Shown: positions 20,605 through 29,462 of the stretch, piece after piece
Numbering within the stretch: the stretch's first letter is position 1
Layout: every line of letters starts with the position of its first letter
NCBI GenBank assembly: GCA_028707175.1
Contig: JAQTUV010000001.1
Location: forward strand, 186,001-250,000
DNA length: 64,000 bases
Origin: Sideroxydans sp.
Lineage (GTDB): Bacteria > Pseudomonadota > Gammaproteobacteria > Burkholderiales > Gallionellaceae
Direction: 5' to 3'
Position numbers and translations under genes: made by a program
Notes under the pieces: model-generated
The model's database searches: none
The model's input: only the letters and a program-made list of their open reading frames with translations
What the model was told of the DNA's origin: nothing

Positions 20605-22607
20605 TGCACATGGATATGCATACTCTGTATCTAATCGTTCCGTTGGCTCCGCTGTTGGGGGCTATCGCGGCGGGTTTGTTTGGCAAGGTGTTGGGCCGTG
20701 CATGGTCGCACCGCATCACGATCTCGTTGGTCGCAGTGTCTTTCTTTGCTTCGCTGGCGATTTTCCAAGATGTATCCGCAGGTAATCACTTCAACGGCCC
20801 AGTCTATACTTGGCTTACGGCAGGCGATACCAGTTTTCAAGTTGGATTTTTGATTGACCAACTTACTGTAACGATGATGTTGGTCGTCACCTTCGTCTCA
20901 TTGATGGTTCACATCTATACCATCGGTTACATGGAAGAAGATCCAGGTTATCAACGTTTCTTCAGCTACATCTCCTTGTTTACTTTCTCCATGCTGATGC
21001 TGGTGATGGCGAACAACTTCATGCAACTGTTCTTTGGTTGGGAAGCGGTGGGCCTGGTTTCCTATCTGCTCATTGGTTTTTGGTACACCAAGCCAACAGC
21101 GATCTATGCCAACCTCAAAGCTTTCTTGGTCAACCGCGTGGGTGACTTCGGCTTCTTGTTGGGAATTGCGCTGGTGTTGATGGTGTTCGGCACGCTGGAC
21201 TATCAGACCGTGTTCGCTAATGCACACAACTATGCGAATGATCTAGCGCCTATTCCTGGCGTATCGTGGAATCTGATTACAGCAATTTGCATCTTGCTGT
21301 TCATCGGCGCGATGGGTAAGAGCGCACAGTTTCCCCTGCATGTTTGGTTGCCTGATTCGATGGAAGGTCCGACACCGATTTCCGCGCTGATCCACGCAGC
21401 GACCATGGTGACAGCCGGCATCTTCATGGTTGCGCGTATGTCGCCCTTGTTTGAAATGTCGGATGCGGCCCTTTCTTTCGTGTTGATCATTGGTGCGATC
21501 ACCGCCTTGTTTATGGGGTTCTTGGGCATTATCCAGAACGACATCAAGCGTGTCGTGGCTTATTCGACTCTGTCACAACTCGGCTATATGACAGTGGCAC
21601 TGGGTGCTTCGATGTACACGGGCGCGATCTTCCATTTGATGACACACGCATTCTTCAAAGCTTTGCTGTTCTTGGCAGCAGGTTCGGTCATCATCGCGAT
21701 GCATCACGATCAGGACATTCGTAACATGGGCGGATTGCGCAAATACATGCCGATCACGTGGATCACTTCATTGATTGGTTCGCTGGCGCTGATTGGTACG
21801 CCGTTCTTCTCGGGTTTCTATTCGAAGGACAGCATCATCGAGGCGGTGCAACTGACTAACATTCCAGGTGCGAGCTTTGCGTATTTCGCAGTCGTCGCGG
21901 GCGTATTTGTCACTGCCTTCTATTCTTTCCGTATGTACTTCCTTGTATTCCACGGCGAAGAGCGTTTCGGTAAAGCACATCATGGTCATGACGACCACGG
22001 GCACGATGAACATCATGGTTTGGCTCCAGGACAGAAACCGCATGAGACATCATGGGTCATCACCTTGCCATTGATCTTGTTGGCGATCCCCTCTGTCGCA
22101 ATCGGTTTCTTCACCATCGGCACGTTCTTACACACCGACTATTTTGGTGATGCCATCTTCATCTCAGATGAACATCCTGCGATGCATGAGATGTATGAGC
22201 ACTACGAAGGCGCTGTTGGAATGGCCTTGCATGGCATGACGACCTTGCCGTTCTGGTTGGCTGTGGCCGGTGTGGCATCTGCATGGTTCCTGTATCTGAA
22301 GCGTCCAGAGATCCCTGCACTCATTCAAAAGAGATTCTCTTGGGTGTACACCTTGCTTGATCAGAAATATTACTTCGACCGTTTCAATGACTGGTTCTTT
22401 GCAGGTGGTGCTCGCGGTGCGAGCCGTTACCTGTGGAAATTCGGCGACGTGAAATTGATTGACGGTTTCTTCGTCAACGGTACAGCGAAAGTGGTGGGTA
22501 TGTTTTCTGGTGTATTGCGAGGCTTCCAGACCGGCTATGTCTACCACTATGCGTTTTGGATGATCGTCGGGGTATCACTCCTGTTAACGGTACGTACTTG
22601 GTTCTAA
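20604..22607 (+). CDS. nuoL: NADH-quinone oxidoreductase subunit L
   Basis: Distal antiporter-like proton pump of complex I (ND5 homologue). The 667-residue product has many hydrophobic helices, the conserved glutamate in FFGWEAVGLVSYLLIGFW, and the channel lysine region KSAQFPLHVWLPDSMEGPTP. A histidine/aspartate-rich stretch near 21976-22020 interrupts the loop before the last helices. The ATG at 20604 overlaps the nuoK stop by one base; an ATG at 20610 has a better-spaced AAAGG (20596-20600) and is a fair alternative. Confidence 0.96.
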   Translation: MHMDMHTLYLIVPLAPLLGAIAAGLFGKVLGRAWSHRITISLVAVSFFASLAIFQDVSAGNHFNGPVYTWLTAGDTSFQVGFLIDQLTVTMMLVVTFVSLMVHIYTIGYMEEDPGYQRFFSYISLFTFSMLMLVMANNFMQLFFGWEAVGLVSYLLIGFWYTKPTAIYANLKAFLVNRVGDFGFLLGIALVLMVFGTLDYQTVFANAHNYANDLAPIPGVSWNLITAICILLFIGAMGKSAQFPLHVWLPDSMEGPTPISALIHAATMVTAGIFMVARMSPLFEMSDAALSFVLIIGAITALFMGFLGIIQNDIKRVVAYSTLSQLGYMTVALGASMYTGAIFHLMTHAFFKALLFLAAGSVIIAMHHDQDIRNMGGLRKYMPITWITSLIGSLALIGTPFFSGFYSKDSIIEAVQLTNIPGASFAYFAVVAGVFVTAFYSFRMYFLVFHGEERFGKAHHGHDDHGHDEHHGLAPGQKPHETSWVITLPLILLAIPSVAIGFFTIGTFLHTDYFGDAIFISDEHPAMHEMYEHYEGAVGMALHGMTTLPFWLAVAGVASAWFLYLKRPEIPALIQKRFSWVYTLLDQKYYFDRFNDWFFAGGARGASRYLWKFGDVKLIDGFFVNGTAKVVGMFSGVLRGFQTGYVYHYAFWMIVGVSLLLTVRTWF

Positions 22608-22642
22608 TGACGCAGCACTAGATAAGAACTGAAGGAATAAGC

Positions 22643-24127
22643 ATGATTTTTGGATATCCCCTATTAAGCGTCGCCATCTGGCTTCCCATCATCTTTGGTC
22701 TGCTGGTACTTGCGACTGGCAATGACCGTAACGCACCCATGGCAAGAATCATTGCGCTGGTCGGCTCTGTGTTGGGATTGCTCGTGACAATACCGCTGTA
22801 TACCGGTTTTGACCGTATGACGAGTGCGATGCAATTTGTTGAGATGAAGGATTGGATTCCACTATTCAATATTCATTACAACTTAGGCGTGGATGGCATC
22901 TCGATGCTGTTCGTTTTGCTCAACAGTTTCTTCACCGTTATTGTGGTGATTGCAGGTTGGCAGGTCATCGAGAAGCGCGTGGCGCAATACATGGCCGCCT
23001 TCTTGGTGATGTCGGGTCTTATCAACGGTGTGTTTGCAGCCCTAGACGCGATGCTGTTCTACGTGTTCTGGGAGGCGATGCTAATTCCGATGTTCCTCAT
23101 CATCGGTGTGTGGGGCGGTCCAAACCGAGTGTATGCGGCGGTCAAGTTCTTCCTCTACACTTTGCTCGGTTCCTTGTTGATGCTGGTTGCGTTCTTGTAT
23201 CTGTACCTACATTCAGGTGGAAGCTTCTCGATCTTGGACTACCACCAACTGCCTATCCCGCTAGATGCGCAGATACTCATCTTCATCGCCTTCTTCTTCG
23301 CTTTCGCGGTGAAGGTGCCGATGTTCCCTGTCCATACTTGGTTGCCTGACGCGCACGTCGAAGCACCTACCGGTGGTTCGGTGGTGCTAGCTGCGATCAT
23401 GTTGAAGGTGGGTGCCTACGGCTTCATCCGCTTTGCTATGCCTATCGCACCCGATGCGAGCCATGAACTGGCAGGCGTCATGATCGCGCTGTCGCTCATC
23501 GCAGTGGTATACATCGGATTAGTCGCTTTGACGCAAGCTGATATGAAGAAGCTGATCGCTTATTCTTCCATCTCACACATGGGCTTCGTCACCCTTGGCT
23601 TTTTCATCTTCAATGCCTATGGTATGGAAGGCGCGTTGTTGCAGATGATCTCGCACGGCTTCGTGGCTGGTGCATTGTTCTTGTGTATCGGTGTGATGTA
23701 CGACCGTGTGCATTCGCGTCAGATCGTAGACTATGGTGGCGTGGTCAACACCATGCCTGTATTCGCCGCATTCTTCATGCTGTTCGCTATGGCTAACAGC
23801 GGTCTGCCGGGAACCAGCGGTTTCGTGGGCGAATTCATGGTCATCATGGGCGCGGTCAAAGTGAATTTCTGGTACGCCTTCGCAGCGGCAAGCACGCTGG
23901 TGTTCGGTGCTGCTTACACTTTGTGGATGTACAAACGTGTCGTGTTCGGCGCAGTAGCGAACGATCACGTTAAACACCTGCATGACATCGGTGCGCGTGA
24001 GATCTTTGTGATGGCAGTATTGGCGATCAGCGTGTTGGTGATGGGGCTGTACCCATTGCCTTTGAGCGAGATCATGCATGCTTCGGTGAACGACCTGTTG
24101 GTCCACCTAGCACGCTCAAAAATCTAA
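22643..24127 (+). CDS. nuoM: NADH-quinone oxidoreductase subunit M
   Basis: Antiporter-like proton-pumping subunit (ND4 homologue). The 494-residue protein has about fourteen helices. The key glutamate is in VFWEAMLIPM, the lysine in FAVKVPMFPVHTWLPDAH, and the second lysine in ADMKKLIAYSSISHMG. It follows nuoL after a 35-base gap containing GAAGGAA as ribosome binding site. Confidence 0.97.
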   Translation: MIFGYPLLSVAIWLPIIFGLLVLATGNDRNAPMARIIALVGSVLGLLVTIPLYTGFDRMTSAMQFVEMKDWIPLFNIHYNLGVDGISMLFVLLNSFFTVIVVIAGWQVIEKRVAQYMAAFLVMSGLINGVFAALDAMLFYVFWEAMLIPMFLIIGVWGGPNRVYAAVKFFLYTLLGSLLMLVAFLYLYLHSGGSFSILDYHQLPIPLDAQILIFIAFFFAFAVKVPMFPVHTWLPDAHVEAPTGGSVVLAAIMLKVGAYGFIRFAMPIAPDASHELAGVMIALSLIAVVYIGLVALTQADMKKLIAYSSISHMGFVTLGFFIFNAYGMEGALLQMISHGFVAGALFLCIGVMYDRVHSRQIVDYGGVVNTMPVFAAFFMLFAMANSGLPGTSGFVGEFMVIMGAVKVNFWYAFAAASTLVFGAAYTLWMYKRVVFGAVANDHVKHLHDIGAREIFVMAVLAISVLVMGLYPLPLSEIMHASVNDLLVHLARSKI

Positions 24128-24136
24128 GAGGAAGTC

Positions 24137-25588
24137 ATGACTTATATCTCCACATTATTCCCTGCTTACGCTGAGATATTCCTGCTCATCATGTTGAGCG
24201 CGATCTTGGTTCTGGATGTACTCTTCCCGGGCAAAACCAGAACAATGACGTACCTATTGGTGCAAATGAGTTTGCTGGGTTGTTCTTTGATTACAGTTGC
24301 TACTCATCAGGTCGGCGTCGCTCACTTGTTCAACAATATGTTCGTTGATGACCTGATGTCTGATGTATTGAAGTTGCTGACCTATTTGTCTGTTTCCATG
24401 ATGTTGGTCTATTCGCGTAGCTACCTCATCACGCGAGGATTGTTCTCTGGTGAGTTCCTTAGCCTAGTGTTGCTCTCCACGCTGGGTATGATGGTGATGA
24501 TCTCTGCCAGCAACTTTGTCACGCTGTACATGGGACTTGAGATTTTGGCACTGAGCCTGTATGCGATGGTCGCGTTGCAACGCGATTCAGCAACAGCTAC
24601 AGAATCAGCGATGAAATATTTCATCCTCGGGGCGATGGCATCTGGCTTCTTGTTGTACGGAATGTCGATGATTTACGGCGCGACGGGTTCTCTCGATATC
24701 CAAACTATCTCTAACGTCATCGCACACGGCACAGCCAATACTTCACTGTTGGTGTTCGGTCTCGCATTCTTAGTTGCGGGGCTGGCATTCAAGCTGGGCG
24801 CTGTTCCTTTCCATATGTGGGTGCCAGATGTCTATCACGGTGCACCGACAGCAATGACCATGTTCATCGGTTCTGCTCCTAAGTTAGCGGCTTTTGCATT
24901 CTTGATGCGTATCTTGGTCGAAACCCTCCAGCCGATGATGATTCATTGGGCAGGTATGCTGATGGTGCTGGCTGTGTTGTCAATGGCTGTGGGTAATATC
25001 ACCGCTATCGCACAAACTAACCTGAAGCGTATGTTCGCTTATTCCACCATTGCTCACATGGGCTTCATGTTGATTGGTGTCTTGAGCGGCTCCATCGAAG
25101 GCTACGGCGCTGCGATGTTCTACGCAGTGGTTTATGTGTTGATGAGCTTGGGCGGTTTTGCGATGATTATGTTGTTGTCGCGAGAAGGTTTTGAGGCAGA
25201 TTCTTTGAACGACTTTAAAGGACTCAACCAACGCAGCCCTTGGTTGGCATTCATGATGATGTTGCTGATGTTCTCAATGGCGGGCGTCCCTCCCACAGTC
25301 GGTTTCTATGCCAAGTTTTCTGTGTTGAGTGCAGCGGTTCAAGCGGGACATATACCGCTGGTCATCATGGCCGTGTTGTTCTCATTGATTGGTGCGTTCT
25401 ACTATCTGCGCATCGTCAAACTGATGTATTTTGATGCACCTGAAAGCCACGAGAAAGTCTACGTGCAACCTGATAGTGCATTGCTCATCTCCATCAATGG
25501 CCTTGCCGTGCTGGCCTTGGGTATCCTACCAGGGGCGTTGATGTCGGTATGTGCGGTTGCAGTGCAACAGTCTTTGTTGTTGCATTGA
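24137..25588 (+). CDS. nuoN: NADH-quinone oxidoreductase subunit N
   Basis: Third antiporter-like subunit (ND2 homologue) and last gene of the nuo operon. The 483-residue product has about fourteen helices, with the conserved glutamate in [17 protein letters not shown], the lysine in [21 protein letters not shown], and the [16 protein letters not shown] loop. It starts nine bases after nuoM. A strong hairpin at 25608-25633 closes the operon. Confidence 0.97.
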   Translation: MTYISTLFPAYAEIFLLIMLSAILVLDVLFPGKTRTMTYLLVQMSLLGCSLITVATHQVGVAHLFNNMFVDDLMSDVLKLLTYLSVSMMLVYSRSYLITRGLFSGEFLSLVLLSTLGMMVMISASNFVTLYMGLEILALSLYAMVALQRDSATATESAMKYFILGAMASGFLLYGMSMIYGATGSLDIQTISNVIAHGTANTSLLVFGLAFLVAGLAFKLGAVPFHMWVPDVYHGAPTAMTMFIGSAPKLAAFAFLMRILVETLQPMMIHWAGMLMVLAVLSMAVGNITAIAQTNLKRMFAYSTIAHMGFMLIGVLSGSIEGYGAAMFYAVVYVLMSLGGFAMIMLLSREGFEADSLNDFKGLNQRSPWLAFMMMLLMFSMAGVPPTVGFYAKFSVLSAAVQAGHIPLVIMAVLFSLIGAFYYLRIVKLMYFDAPESHEKVYVQPDSALLISINGLAVLALGILPGALMSVCAVAVQQSLLLH

Positions 25589-25607
25589 TAGCAACATTCA
25601 ATGAACA

Positions 25608-25640
25608 AATACTCCCGCTACGGCGGGAGTATTGCTTTGT
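25608..25640 (+). terminator. Hairpin ending the nuo operon
   Basis: An 11-bp perfect stem AATACTCCCGC/GCGGGAGTATT is capped by a C-TACG-G loop, an UNCG-type extra-stable tetraloop. It is followed by only a weak T-rich stretch (GCTTTG). Position after nuoN and stem strength argue for termination or 3' end protection of the 14-kb nuo message; some read-through into the Nudix gene is possible. Confidence 0.75.
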
Positions 25641-25651
25641 AGGGAGTGAAA

Positions 25652-26194
25652 ATGGACCTCACGGAAAAACAAATCGATAGCGAAGTGATATACAACGGCG
25701 GATTCCTTGAAGTACGCAAAGACAGCGTACTCCTGCCCGATGGATCGACTAGTCATCGTGAATATCTGCTTCATCCCGGTGCTGTCGTCATTCTGGCATT
25801 GTTAGACAACGGCAATCTGGTGATGGAGCGTCAGTATCGTTATCCACCACGTCAGGAGTTTATCGAACTCCCCGCGGGTAAGATCGACAAAGGGGAAGAC
25901 ATCCTTGTTACTGCGCAACGAGAGCTACTGGAAGAGACTGGCTATGTGGCGAAGGAGTGGGTGCACCTTACCTGCACATATCCTTGCATCGGTTACTCTG
26001 ATGAGCGTTTGGAATACTTCGTCGCTCGTGGCCTGACACACCAAGGCCGTCAGCTAGATGAAGGTGAATTCCTTGATGTGTTCGAGCTCACTTTGAACGA
26101 GGCACTTCAGTGGATACGGGTGGGTAAGATCACTGACGGCAAAACGATTGTTGGTTTGTTCTGGCTGGAAAAGCATCTTCAAAATTGGCTGTGA
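25652..26194 (+). CDS. nudF: Nudix hydrolase, probable ADP-ribose pyrophosphatase
   Basis: Likely cleaves ADP-ribose or related nucleotide sugars into AMP and a sugar phosphate. The 180-residue product carries a full Nudix box, GKIDKGEDILVTAQRELLEE followed by TGY, around residues 74-97 (GX5EX7REUXEEXGU). The upstream LPAGK and the downstream CIGYSDERLEYFVA segment fit the ADP-ribose-hydrolase subgroup. ATG 25652 is chosen because AGGGAG (25641-25646) is well spaced; an in-frame GTG at 25646 overlaps that site. Specificity within the subgroup is inferred. Confidence 0.85.
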   Translation: MDLTEKQIDSEVIYNGGFLEVRKDSVLLPDGSTSHREYLLHPGAVVILALLDNGNLVMERQYRYPPRQEFIELPAGKIDKGEDILVTAQRELLEETGYVAKEWVHLTCTYPCIGYSDERLEYFVARGLTHQGRQLDEGEFLDVFELTLNEALQWIRVGKITDGKTIVGLFWLEKHLQNWL

Positions 26195-26200
26195 CTGGAC

Positions 26201-26228
26201 GCACTTGAATGGTGCAAAATGGTGGTGC
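26201..26228 (+). promoter_or_regulatory. NtrC-like enhancer sites upstream of amtB
   Basis: GCACTTGAATGGTGC (26201-26215) is an exact match to the GCAC-N7-GTGC dyad of NtrC sites. A second, overlapping site GCAAAATGGTGGTGC (26214-26228) matches in seven of eight arm positions. Both lie about 120-145 bases before the predicted sigma-54 start point, a typical enhancer distance, and begin seven bases after the Nudix stop codon. Confidence 0.65.
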
Positions 26229-26322
26229 ATCAGTCATTAAGTGCACTGTTTCGGCACATTTTATTGCTCCGCGCCGCTGTCTAACAAATGTATCTCTATA
26301 ACTTTCAATTGCTTACTTATCG

Positions 26323-26337
26323 GGAACACTTCTTGCA
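26323..26337 (+). promoter_or_regulatory. Sigma-54 promoter for amtB
   Basis: GGAACACTTCTTGCA has the invariant GG-N10-GC layout of sigma-54 promoters with a perfect TTGCA -12 element and a near-consensus -24 element (GGAAC for GGCAC). Transcription would start near 26348, leaving a leader of about 23 bases that contains the ribosome binding site TAGGAG. Together with the upstream NtrC-like sites this predicts nitrogen control. Confidence 0.65.
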
Positions 26338-26370
26338 AGCTGTTTTTCGTTCGCACATTAGGAGAGCGGT

Positions 26371-27573
26371 ATGGATGAGTTGAAATTTAGCAGTGATGTT
26401 CTATTTGTTTTGTTGGGCGCAATCATGGTGCTGGCGATGCACGCTGGTTTTGCTTTTCTCGAATTAGGGACAGTACGTAAGAAGAATCAAGTAAATGCCT
26501 TGGTAAAAATCTTAAGTGATTTGGCGATATCAACATTAGCGTATTTTTTTATTGGATACAGCATCGCTTATGGTGTCGATTTCTTTGTGGGCGCTGAGCA
26601 GCTCGCTCAGAAAAATGGCTATGACCTCGTCAAATTTTTCTTCCTAATGACTTTTGCTGCGGCCATCCCTGCAATCGTCTCAGGTGGTATCGCTGAACGT
26701 GCGAAATTTAATCCGCAGCTCGCAGCTACTTTTATGCTGGTTGGTTTTGTTTACCCTTTCTTTGAGGGTATCGCTTGGAATAATCACTACGGTATTCAAG
26801 AGTGGTTAAAGATAACTTTTGGTGCAGCCTTCCATGACTTTGCTGGTTCGGTCGTGGTACATGCGGTCGGAGGCTGGATTGGTTTGGCTGCTGTGCTATT
26901 GCTTGGCGCACGTCGTGGACGTTACAACAAAGAAGGGCGCATTTCTGCGCATCCTCCCTCAAGCATACCGTTCTTGGCGCTTGGAGCATGGATACTGACC
27001 GTAGGCTGGTTTGGTTTTAATGTCATGTCTGCACAGACTATTACGGGCATAAGCGGATTGGTTGCGGTGAATTCGTTGATGGCGATGGTCGGCGGTACGC
27101 TCACTGCGTTGTGGTTGGGTAAGAACGATCCGGGTTTTGTACATAATGGCCCATTGGCTGGCTTGGTGGCCGTCTGTGCTGGGTCGGATTTGATGCATCC
27201 TATCGGTGCGCTGGTCGTTGGTGGCATCGCGGGCGCGTTGTTCGTCGTCATGTTTACGCTTACTCAAAATCGTTGGAAGATTGATGATGTGCTTGGTGTA
27301 TGGCCTTTGCATGGCTTGTGCGGTGCATGGGGTGGAATTGCCGCGGGGATATTTGGTGCAAAAGCGCTGGGTGGAATTGGTGGCGTTAGTTTTATGTCAC
27401 AACTCATTGGCACGCTGATGGGGATAGGGATTGCTTTGGCTGGGGGACTTATTGTGTACGGATTGCTGAAGAAAATTGTGGGGATTCGTCTCGATGCAGA
27501 GGAAGAATTTAATGGAGCTGACCTAACCATTCACAAGATCACATCCTCACCTGAGCGTGAATCGGGCTGGTGA
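26371..27573 (+). CDS. amtB: Ammonium transporter (Amt family)
   Basis: Trimeric inner-membrane channel for ammonium uptake. The 400-residue protein has about eleven membrane helices and the twin pore histidines, His164 in SVVVHAVGG and His314 in WPLHGLCG. The cytoplasmic C-terminal segment GIRLDAEEEFNGADLTIH corresponds to the conserved GlnK/PII-responsive tail. No N-terminal signal peptide is evident. No glnK gene is adjacent, unlike the common glnK-amtB pair. The promoter region carries sigma-54 and NtrC-like elements, so expression is probably induced by nitrogen limitation. Confidence 0.95.
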   Translation: MDELKFSSDVLFVLLGAIMVLAMHAGFAFLELGTVRKKNQVNALVKILSDLAISTLAYFFIGYSIAYGVDFFVGAEQLAQKNGYDLVKFFFLMTFAAAIPAIVSGGIAERAKFNPQLAATFMLVGFVYPFFEGIAWNNHYGIQEWLKITFGAAFHDFAGSVVVHAVGGWIGLAAVLLLGARRGRYNKEGRISAHPPSSIPFLALGAWILTVGWFGFNVMSAQTITGISGLVAVNSLMAMVGGTLTALWLGKNDPGFVHNGPLAGLVAVCAGSDLMHPIGALVVGGIAGALFVVMFTLTQNRWKIDDVLGVWPLHGLCGAWGGIAAGIFGAKALGGIGGVSFMSQLIGTLMGIGIALAGGLIVYGLLKKIVGIRLDAEEEFNGADLTIHKITSSPERESGW

Positions 27574-27592
27574 TTGACTCTGTTGAATAAAT

Positions 27593-27625
27593 AAAAAGGC
27601 CACCGAAGTAATCGGTGGCCTTTTT
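27593..27625. terminator. Bidirectional terminator between amtB and tmRNA
   Basis: AAAAAGGCCACCGA and TCGGTGGCCTTTTT form a 14-bp hairpin with a 5-base loop and T-runs on both strands. It serves amtB on the plus strand and the tmRNA gene on the minus strand. Confidence 0.93.
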
Positions 27626-27631
27626 GCTTGT

Positions 27632-28001
27632 TGGTGGAGATGGGGGGAATTGAACCCCCGTCCGCAAGCCCTCTACAGGCAGTTCTACATACTTAGTCTA
27701 GTTATTTAATTTTATCCTGCAGACGCCAACCGACAGGCTGCTACAGGACGAGTCACCTTAGTTTTAGCTTCGTACAAAGTAACCCTGCACGACACGATTC
27801 CATGTAGATGACCTCACTCATCGCGGCATTACTGCCTTGAGCCCCTCCATGGACAGCAGGGTGTGAGGTCTAACCGATTAAGCGGCTAGAGAGTACTTTT
27901 CGTCGTTTGCGACTATTGGTTTTCCAGCTGATTTACGAGGTTGCGGGTCCTCGGTATGCCCTACACTGCTTTGTAGCCCACGTCGAAGCCATGTCATCCC
28001 C
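27632..28001 (-). ncRNA. ssrA: Transfer-messenger RNA (tmRNA)
   Basis: tmRNA rescues stalled ribosomes by acting first as tRNA-Ala and then as a short message. The 370-base gene begins GGGGATGACATGGCTTCGAC and ends with a T arm (GGGGGTTCAATTCCCCC) and encoded CCA; the ends pair as GGGGAUG/CAUCUCC. The tag reading frame is at 27910-27878 and encodes ANDEKYSLAA before TAA, close to the E. coli tag ANDENYALAA. The gene lies between the cyclase gene (same strand, upstream) and convergent amtB. Confidence 0.95.
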
Positions 28002-28028
28002 GGTTCGATATTTGCTGCCAGCTGTGTG

Positions 28029-28034
28029 ATTGTA
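28029..28034 (-). promoter_or_regulatory. Candidate -10 element for tmRNA
   Basis: On the minus strand TACAAT lies 27 bases before the mature tmRNA 5' end. A start about seven bases after it would give a precursor with a leader of about 20 bases, to be removed by RNase P. No convincing -35 was seen. The element sits between the cyclase stop codon and the tmRNA. Confidence 0.35.
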
Positions 28035-28040
28035 GCAGTT

Positions 28041-29423
28041 TTATTTTGATGTGCTGTGATGTTGCTGATGTCGTGCGAAGTGCCGATCCGCTTTTACGGC
28101 GTGAGATGCGAACCAATCGAGTAACAGAAGTGCGGTTCGATAAGCGAGATAGCGTGGTGAGCCAGAGTGCGATTCCATTTGCTTTTCTAGATTGGTGAAG
28201 AGTTCGACAAAACGTGCGTGTTCTCGTGCATGACTTTGTGCAAATGGATATGCGTGTGCTTCCATTAAGCGCTCTTCTAGCGGGAAAATCGTGTGAGAGT
28301 ATTGCCTTAAAAAATCAAAGATGCCGCTGTATTTATTCAACTCATTTTGTTGGATGAGTTCGAGGTATTGGTTGATCTGTGTGAGCAGTGCGTGATGAGC
28401 ATTGTCCAAATCTGCATTGTCGGTTTGATATTCTTTTTTCCAAACTAGGGGAGTGTCTAATTCATTTGTCCCTTGATGTTTTTGGCTGGCTTGAAATTCA
28501 TAACAACGTTCAAGGTAGATGTGGGCGGATAAATCCCCTGGGCACAAACTGGTGCATCGAATGAGCAATGGGATTGCATTGGCAATTTCTTTGAGGTGAT
28601 AGTAAGCGACAGCTTGTTCAAAGATGGTGAGTGTTTCGTCCTTTGCTTGTCTCAGTTCAACAGGGTCATCATCAAATACTTCATATAGTGATAGAGGTTG
28701 TGATTTTCCTTTAACACGAATTCGATCGAGGAATCTGATATGGAAGCGCGCCGGATCGTTGAGGTCGTAAAGCGTGTTTTGACTAATGATAAGAGGAGTG
28801 TTGTAGGTTTTTGTGACTTCTTCAATGCGCGCAGCGAGATTGACTGCGTCCCCAATGACTGTGCTGTCCATTCGATTCAAGCCGCCCACAGTTCCAATCA
28901 TCACCATGCCTGTATTTAGCCCGATGCCAATGTGTATTGGGGTGTAGCCAGCGCGTTTGCGTCCTTCGTTGTAATAGTTCAGCCGAGAAAGCATGGCGAT
29001 AGCGCCATTCAATGCATCGTCCGCGCCTTTTTCGAATAAGGCCATAATGGCATCGCCGATAAACTTGTCGATTATTCCGTGATGACGGCTAATGACCGGT
29101 TCCATTTGACTCAAATAGGAATTAATGAATTCAAAGTTTTCCGCAGGCGTCATGGATTCAGACAGAGGAGTGAAATCTCGGATGTCTGAAAATAAGATGG
29201 TCATCTTGCGTTCTACTTGATCGCCCAGCTTTACATCAACAATGCTTTTTGCTTGAAGGAGGGTGAGTAGTTGATGGGGGATAAGGCGACTGTACGCAAC
29301 TTCAGTTTGCTGCAAAAGCGCTAAGGATTGTTGATGCGCGATGATGACCTTATGCAGTATCTCTTGAATACTGCTTGAGTCTGGAATTACAGAGGCATTA
29401 GGAGGGTTGGATTCTTCACTCAT
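28041..29423 (-). CDS. Class III adenylate cyclase fused to a hemerythrin-like domain
   Basis: The 460-residue soluble protein has an N-terminal helical segment (1-65), a class III nucleotide cyclase domain (about 70-250), a helical linker resembling a degenerate TPR (255-315) and a C-terminal bacteriohemerythrin-like domain (328-450). The cyclase residues appear complete: metal-binding Asp80 (FSDIRDFT) and Asp124 (FIGDAIMALF), Lys120 and Asp186 indicating ATP preference, Asn195 and Arg199 in VNLAARIE. In the hemerythrin part His343, Glu383, His398, His402, His441 and Asp446 align with iron ligands, but the expected second histidine (HFxxEE) is Ile379, with a histidine two residues earlier. 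It probably couples oxygen, iron or redox state to cAMP production; this is inferred. It is followed on the same strand by tmRNA. Confidence 0.85.
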   Translation of the reverse strand: MSEESNPPNASVIPDSSSIQEILHKVIIAHQQSLALLQQTEVAYSRLIPHQLLTLLQAKSIVDVKLGDQVERKMTILFSDIRDFTPLSESMTPAENFEFINSYLSQMEPVISRHHGIIDKFIGDAIMALFEKGADDALNGAIAMLSRLNYYNEGRKRAGYTPIHIGIGLNTGMVMIGTVGGLNRMDSTVIGDAVNLAARIEEVTKTYNTPLIISQNTLYDLNDPARFHIRFLDRIRVKGKSQPLSLYEVFDDDPVELRQAKDETLTIFEQAVAYYHLKEIANAIPLLIRCTSLCPGDLSAHIYLERCYEFQASQKHQGTNELDTPLVWKKEYQTDNADLDNAHHALLTQINQYLELIQQNELNKYSGIFDFLRQYSHTIFPLEERLMEAHAYPFAQSHAREHARFVELFTNLEKQMESHSGSPRYLAYRTALLLLDWFASHAVKADRHFARHQQHHSTSK

Positions 29424-29462
29424 ATACAGCTTTTCTTTTTGAGCGTGAGAATCATGCTGTTC

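Noticed and set aside
26256-26270. GGCACATTTTATTGCT as a second sigma-54 promoter
   Set aside because: The GG and GC doublets are eleven bases apart instead of the strictly required ten; the site at 26323 has the right spacing and lies nearer the gene.
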